NCBI GenBank assembly: GCA_032871835.1 | Contig: CM065299.1 | Location: forward strand, 1,831,001-1,895,000 | DNA length: 64,000 nucleotides | Source of the DNA: Dipteronia dyeriana | Taxonomy: Eukaryota; Streptophyta; Magnoliopsida; Sapindales; Sapindaceae | Reading direction: 5' to 3' | Shown: positions 58,719 to 64,000 of the stretch, piece by piece | How positions within the stretch are numbered: position 1 is the first letter of the stretch | Layout: every line of letters begins with the position of its first letter | Position numbers and translations under genes: made by a program | The notes under the pieces: model-generated | Databases searched by the model: none | Seen by the model: only the letters and a program-made list of their open reading frames with translations | Told to the model about the DNA's origin: nothing

Positions 58719-59886
58719 CTGCAAGTCCAAATCACAAAAAAAATTCACAACCCCACTTGAGTCTTGAAGTGATTATAGATCTAATTGAACCAAAAACAAA
58801 ACAAAAAAAAAAACCAAGAAAAGACATGTGTGATGTGTACATGTAATTCTTGGAGGCAAAAATAACAAAAATATCATCAATATTGTTAGCATTTAAGATT
58901 GATATCTTACATATCTATCAATAGATTCATTTCTCTATAATTAGCATTACCATAAATAATTACAGAAGACCAAAAAAACTAAAACTTGATTGCCAAAAAA
59001 AGGGGAAAATATGCCAGCAAAATAATATCCAAAAATAACAGAAAGAAAAGCTGGAATTTTTTATCGGTTCAAGGACAGCTAACATCATCGAGAAATTCAT
59101 TTATTGTTTTCTCTATTAGGTTTAAAAAATATGAATTGACTTTTTTTTTTTGGGACCCAAATGTTGCATTAAATAATATAAATATATAATAATCAATCAA
59201 CTATGAGAAAATTAAACCTGAAATGGTGCTCATGATTAGATTTGAAGAAATTATGGGAACAAATTAATAATGGTGTGGGTCACAACTCACAAGAAACTAG
59301 CCTTTGAAAAAAAAATCATTCTTTTTTCCCATTTCAAAAGATATTCTTCACATTTTATAGAAAATCACAAAAAAAAAATCAAAAATCAAAATTATAGCAA
59401 TTCAGTGACTTGAAGACTCAATAATTAATTTCAAAATGTTCTTCAAGAAAACCAAATGTCCATATCAAAAAAAAAATGGCAAAACCAAAGGAGCAAACAG
59501 TTGAAAACAAATTAAATTACCTGTCTCATTTTTAGAGTAAATTCTTACAAAGAAAACACATTTAAACACTCAAAAACATTTTTTTTTAAAATATAAGAGA
59601 CAAAACCAAGTCCAGTATCAGATTCAGAAGAATTAACCATTAAAAACCAAAATTTTGGACACTAAAATCACAGTTTATGAAACAATCAAAGTGAAGCAAA
59701 ACAACAAGAAACCAGAGTTGTGACAAGTTTCTGAGAAACCCCATATCTAAAAACACAAACTTTACCACAATAATCCATCCAAAAGAACAAAAACAGAGGA
59801 ACCAGAAACAGAAACAGAGAACAGAACAGAGTAGCCATTTTTGAAAGCAAAAGATCGAACATAAGTTAAAAATTAATATAACATAC
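58719..59886 (-). other. Predicted 5'-UTR intron of the CCCH gene
   Basis: Acceptor TTTGGACTTGCAG ends at 58719, 16 bases before the ATG codon. A donor GGGGGTATGTTA is at 59886. A leader exon would lie at 59887 to about 60100. The 1,168 bases between have no coding character and many T/A runs. The splice sites are a consensus-based guess. Confidence 0.5.
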
Positions 59887-60286
59887 CCCCACCAAAAATC
59901 AAACAGGGCTGCTTCTGAAGATTGAACAACAAAAACCAATCAAAAACTCAAGAGAGGCTCATGATTGATTGATTCATAACCACTCTCTCCAGTGAGTTTC
60001 TTCTACTTTGTTAATTTATTCTACTAAACAAAAAATCTCAAGTCTCAACAAAAACGACAGAGACCATTTTTTTTTTATCTTAAAAAAAAAAAAGCAAAAT
60101 GACAGAAAGGATAGTCTTTAAAGGGCGCCTTGTCTTTAGTTCAAATCAAACACTACACACTCACACATTATTATATAGTTCTCTTCTCTCTCTCTCTCTC
60201 AAATCTAAACAAATAATTTCATTTTTTATTATTATTATTACTGTATATTTCCATGTATGATTTTACTATTATTTTATTACTATTTA

Positions 60287-60540
60287 GATTAATTGGTTCA
60301 GATGGTCCCCCGATTGTACATAAATTCACATGTTGTCCCTACATATTTTTTTTAGACACTAGACCTCTCAAACTTTCATTTATTGATAAATAGTTGGATT
60401 TATTGTCCTCTAAACGTTTATTTAACGAGGCATTTACGGTCAGAATTTGCCAAGAATTTGAGGGGTGTAATAGCTTAAAAAAAAGTTTATAGGGTAACAT
60501 ATAAATTTATGAATAGTCAGGGGTTTTGTATCAATTAACC
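60287..60540. mobile_element. Mutator-like MITE (254 bp)
   Basis: The left end GATTAATTGGTTCAGATGGT mirrors the right end (reversed GGTTAATTGATACAAAACCC), and TACATAAATTCACATGTTGTCCCTA mirrors the right-hand text over about 50 bases. Flanks TACTATTTA (60278-60286) and TATTATTTA (60541-60549) match at 8 of 9, consistent with a Mutator-type 9-bp target duplication. It sits in the upstream region of the CCCH gene. Confidence 0.7.
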
Positions 60541-60549
60541 TATTATTTA

Positions 60550-63160
60550 ATTAAAATCACTACACTCTCTCTCTCTCTCACTAATTTTTTTAAATTAAAA
60601 AATAATAATTTCCATTTTAATATACAGCTTGGACTCGTCGTTACACAAATTTGCGGGTATTTATTGATATTGCGCCTGGATTTCCGAAACAGCCTGTGTT
60701 TCAAAATGACATAAATGCCCTCACCTTTTCCCGAAATGTCCATGCAAAAGTTGAAACACGATCACCACCGTCGGATTTTAATAACAATCCCTGATCGTCA
60801 AATCATTTACTACTGTAAACCAACCCAGTGTGTCTGTCACACATGCAACGGTGAACCGGGTCCCACCTGGTAATCAGATGAGCGGTGGTGATTGATTTTT
60901 AAGGTTTTACACACAAACATAGCCTGGCCTAGAGCATTTGCATGGCTGCCACGTGTATCTACCACAGCGAGTTTGATGTACAGGGAAAGACAGAGAAGCA
61001 GAAACATAATAACCGCTTAGAAGGTACTGCTGTACTACATTGTTTGTATATCCAGTTCAACTGGGACCCACATGAAACCTTGTCCAATGATCCTACGTGG
61101 CAGTCCCTGGTCCCACTCTTTAAAGTCTCCTCACAGTTCACTACTCCGTGATTGGTGCCTCTAGATTTTGCTCAATGTAAAAAGACCAATAGGGAGTGAG
61201 CAAGAAATACAATTTTAATAAAATTACAAAAAATAATATTTTTGTATATAACAATCAATTAATTTACAACAAATACAACTTAAGCCCACAATATTCAATT
61301 AATTTATGTCCATAATTAACTAGTTGAGCTAAATTTGTTATGATCCTAAATGTTGTATTTTTTAAATTACAAATTAAGAATTAATACATAGAGTTACTAC
61401 TCAATCCTCGTTCTATAAAAGGATTTAACTATTATATTTACAAATATTTGATTTTTGTGGGTTATAAACAATATTGTAACTATACAGAATTCAAATGGTA
61501 AATGACACCTAATTTTATTTGGTCTCACAAGCCACATCTATACAACCAGACAATTTACAAAAGAAAAAAAAAACTATGTAAAGAAGTGACAGTTTTTTAA
61601 TCATTTAATTTATACAATTTTGGTGTAATTTAAATATTTAATCATGTAAAATTCAAGCCAATGTGAAGTACAAAAGTTGACTTGGCAAATACAGATAGAG
61701 AGAGAAAAAAGAGAGAAGGTAAAAAGTTACGGTAAAGGGGCAGATCTTTTCAAATCATGCTGTGGTGACCGGTTCAATTGGCAGTGAAAATGGGAAGTTA
61801 CCAGTTACCGTCAACCATAGACGGAACCGTATAGTCGGATTACGGGCTTTGAAGAATCTATTTTTTAGATTTCAAATGAGATAAACTAGGGCCGTTTCAC
61901 TTCTCCGTTAGAATCGAGACTTTTCTGTTAAAGCACCATTAACAAAAATAATTAATAAGGTGATTAACAACGTACACTTGTGTTTATCATGTTCCATATT
62001 TTAATTTTATCAATGTCTTCACGTGATGATATATTAAATAATTTATTAATTATTACAGTAAGTGGTCCGGTTTGTTGTAACCCATGCATATCAAATACTA
62101 CATACATACCGGAGTTGATTTTTAAAATTATTTAAAAAATAAATTTGATTTTGGAAATTGTGAATATAGTGTGTGTTTTTTCTTTTGATATATTTGGAAC
62201 AATCAACATATATTTTATGTATAAAAATATGTAAGATCTGGTACCATATATAATAGTATTAGGCATTTATAAATGAAGAACGATATATATATGTAGTTTT
62301 TTGATATATATTTACTATATATGGCCGGTATGATTGTTATATATATACTAGTTAACTACGAGAGGAGCTCAACATGTTTGATCATTCAATTGTGTGACTA
62401 CAACACTAAGCATGATTATTTTAATTGAACTTTGTGTGATGATACAAGTAATGAAGTAATGCTCACTAATGATAATTAAATACTTGAATTATTCTTTGAA
62501 GTCATCTAATCATTTTATATATATATAATCGGATAAGTACAATGCAAAATATTATACTGTATGTAGGTGTTTTGACTATAATATATATAAAGGTTGGAGA
62601 ATGCACAAACTTGCATTGTTGTTCTAAGAATTAATTAACGCACGTCGGATATAGATAAGACAATTAATTAATTGATTGATTATACTTATAAAGTATTGAA
62701 ACGAAGGCTTTACATGTAACCCTCATTAACAGGGTCTTGGTTTTTACAAATCCGAGATGAAGATATTTCGTGTTTACAACGTTGCTTAATATATCAGAAA
62801 TAGAAATCTGAAATATTTGAATTTAAATAATAACATAGTGGTTAATTATAAGGTTAAAAAAAGGGTTTTACAATTTGGTTACAATCTAATTGGAAAACGT
62901 CGTGTTTTTACAGATCCATTTTAAAATTATGAGTGTGATGATGATTATGAGATTATGAAAAATTTTGTTTGGTTTCGCGACTTAAATAATTAAGTTTGTA
63001 ACTTATATAGAAACAAATTTAGATTATAATTCCAACTCGGATAAATGATCATGCAGTTTAAACCGTAATGAAATTAACCTAATACAATTGTGCGTACTTT
63101 TAAAAAAAAATGATTCATTTTCTTGTTTTTTTAGTATTATATTTATTCATGGTATTTTTA
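60550..63160. other. Intergenic stretch, no gene seen
   Basis: 60700-61150 has mixed composition (CCACCGTCGGATTTTAATAA, GCTGCCACGTGTATC with an ACGTG core), like a distal promoter. Its 69-codon frame (60942-61151) has no recognisable features. From 61200 the sequence is AT-rich. Confidence 0.5.
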
Positions 63161-63164
63161 GAAA

Positions 63165-63245
63165 GGATAATGACTCGAACCGACAACCTTGTACCGAAAG
63201 TATAAGAAATTTATTATCAAACCAACCTTACCTCGTCTGTAAGTG
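63165..63245 (-). mobile_element. tRNA-like SINE fragment
   Basis: On the - strand, GAGGTAAGGTTGGTTTGATAA (A-box position) is followed by AAGGTTGTCGGTTCGAGTCA, an excellent Pol III B box. The arms do not form a tRNA cloverleaf with a clear anticodon. The 3' body of the element was not delimited. Confidence 0.5.
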
Positions 63246-64000
63246 ATCTTCTTTTAACATTAATCTGAATGAAATTAAAATCAATGTCAACATTAAACCA
63301 TTATATATTAATGTTATATTATTCTCGGGACACAAAGACCTACAAGTTTTAGTTAATTAAAGAGAGTAATAAATTAAGGTTGTGATTTGGACAGACTTGT
63401 CATAATAAAAAAATTAACATATATTTTGTATTACTTTGATCAAATCCAATTCCAAATATTAAAATAACTTTAAAAAAAAAATCGTGGCTGTCATGTTAGT
63501 CAAGTGAATACAACAAGTCATTGGGAGTTAAATAAAGAAACACGTACTTAGCTGAAGTAATGGCTTAACAACCTAATCAATTTATTAATTAAATATAAAT
63601 ATTATCAACTTATTTGGTTCAAGTGATTTTTTTGACTCGTGAACATCTGATGAGATGATAACTAAAACCAAAGGATCGAACATAAAACAGTATATTAGGA
63701 CAAACACTGATACGTATGTCAGTATATATATAGGTGTTTAAAAATACGTGTCTAGATTATAACTGTTCCGATTATAATAAAATCGTAAGTAAAAAAACTT
63801 ACAATTTAGTGAATTTATCAACTTATTTTATCAATTAATCATATATGAGAAGTCAACGTTATTTTTATATCATAGTTACACTGTCTATATTTTGAATATT
63901 GAATTTTTAAAATAGATTGAATATTAGTTTTGTATTAAGGAAAAATAATTATAAAATAAAATAAAATAAATTATCGACCGTACTGAGCTGCCATCCAACT
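63246..64000. other. Intergenic stretch to window end
   Basis: AT-rich, no gene or clear repeat. It ends in (AAAAT)n text at 63950-63971. Confidence 0.5.

Noticed and set aside
58703..58735. Eleven-residue extension of the CCCH protein
   Set aside because: The region contains a 3' splice acceptor (ACTTGCAG) between the extension and the ATG at 58702, so the extension is intron sequence.
60942..61151. 69-codon + strand open frame starting MAATCIYHSEF
   Set aside because: Composition is mixed, but no signal peptide, domain or conserved motif is visible. It is more likely promoter-region DNA.
1..64000. CRISPR arrays, bacterial operons, rRNA genes
   Set aside because: Nothing of the kind was found. 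Intron-bearing plant genes and plant transposons show nuclear plant DNA.

Overview
The window is nuclear DNA from a flowering plant, most likely a woody eudicot (inference). It is very AT-rich, gene-poor and full of small transposable elements. Genes carry GT-AG introns and TATA boxes, and every recognisable protein belongs to a plant family. The species cannot be named from the sequence.

Left two thirds (1-41.5 kb): a decayed tandem cluster of Cf/RLP-type receptor-like proteins, all on the + strand. In order: the 3' end of a copy cut by the window edge (2-418); a roughly 115-bp fragment ending against a Copia remnant (1801-1915); the only copy readable end to end, split by one intron (10029-13017, 879 aa); a 3' relic broken by a 1.1-kb insertion (23228-25345); and two near full-length pseudogenes with several frameshifts and stops (28413-31414 and 38442-41496). 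Flanks were duplicated with the genes: an upstream block occurs at 7436-8545 and 9527-9930 with smaller copies at 687 and 13437, and a downstream block near 27.3-27.75 kb recurs near 42.1-42.9 kb. The three 5'-complete copies share a CCTATAAAA core promoter.

Between the receptors lie hAT-, PIF/Harbinger- and MULE-like inverted-repeat elements, several with readable target-site duplications, tRNA-derived SINE-like units, and a degenerate A-rich minisatellite (17.2-20.7 kb) interrupted by a 1.5-kb inverted-repeat element. A possible small secreted-peptide gene lies on the - strand at 6644-6936.

Right third (41.5-64 kb): ordinary conserved single genes. These are an SLY1/GID2-related F-box gene closest to SNEEZY (45272-45835), a nuclear-type J-domain/DUF3444 protein with a 5'-UTR intron (50187-52271), and on the - strand a CCCH zinc-finger/LOTUS-like/RRM RNA-binding protein whose seven coding exons can be read through (55640-58702), also with a 5'-UTR intron. 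They do not form a pathway with the receptor cluster. The window joins a fast-evolving immune-receptor cluster to a stable gene neighbourhood.

No clearly novel system is proven. The observations most worth testing are the candidate peptide gene inside the receptor cluster, the intron-split receptor, the receptor pseudogene that still encodes a 609-aa secreted ectodomain, and the minisatellite.
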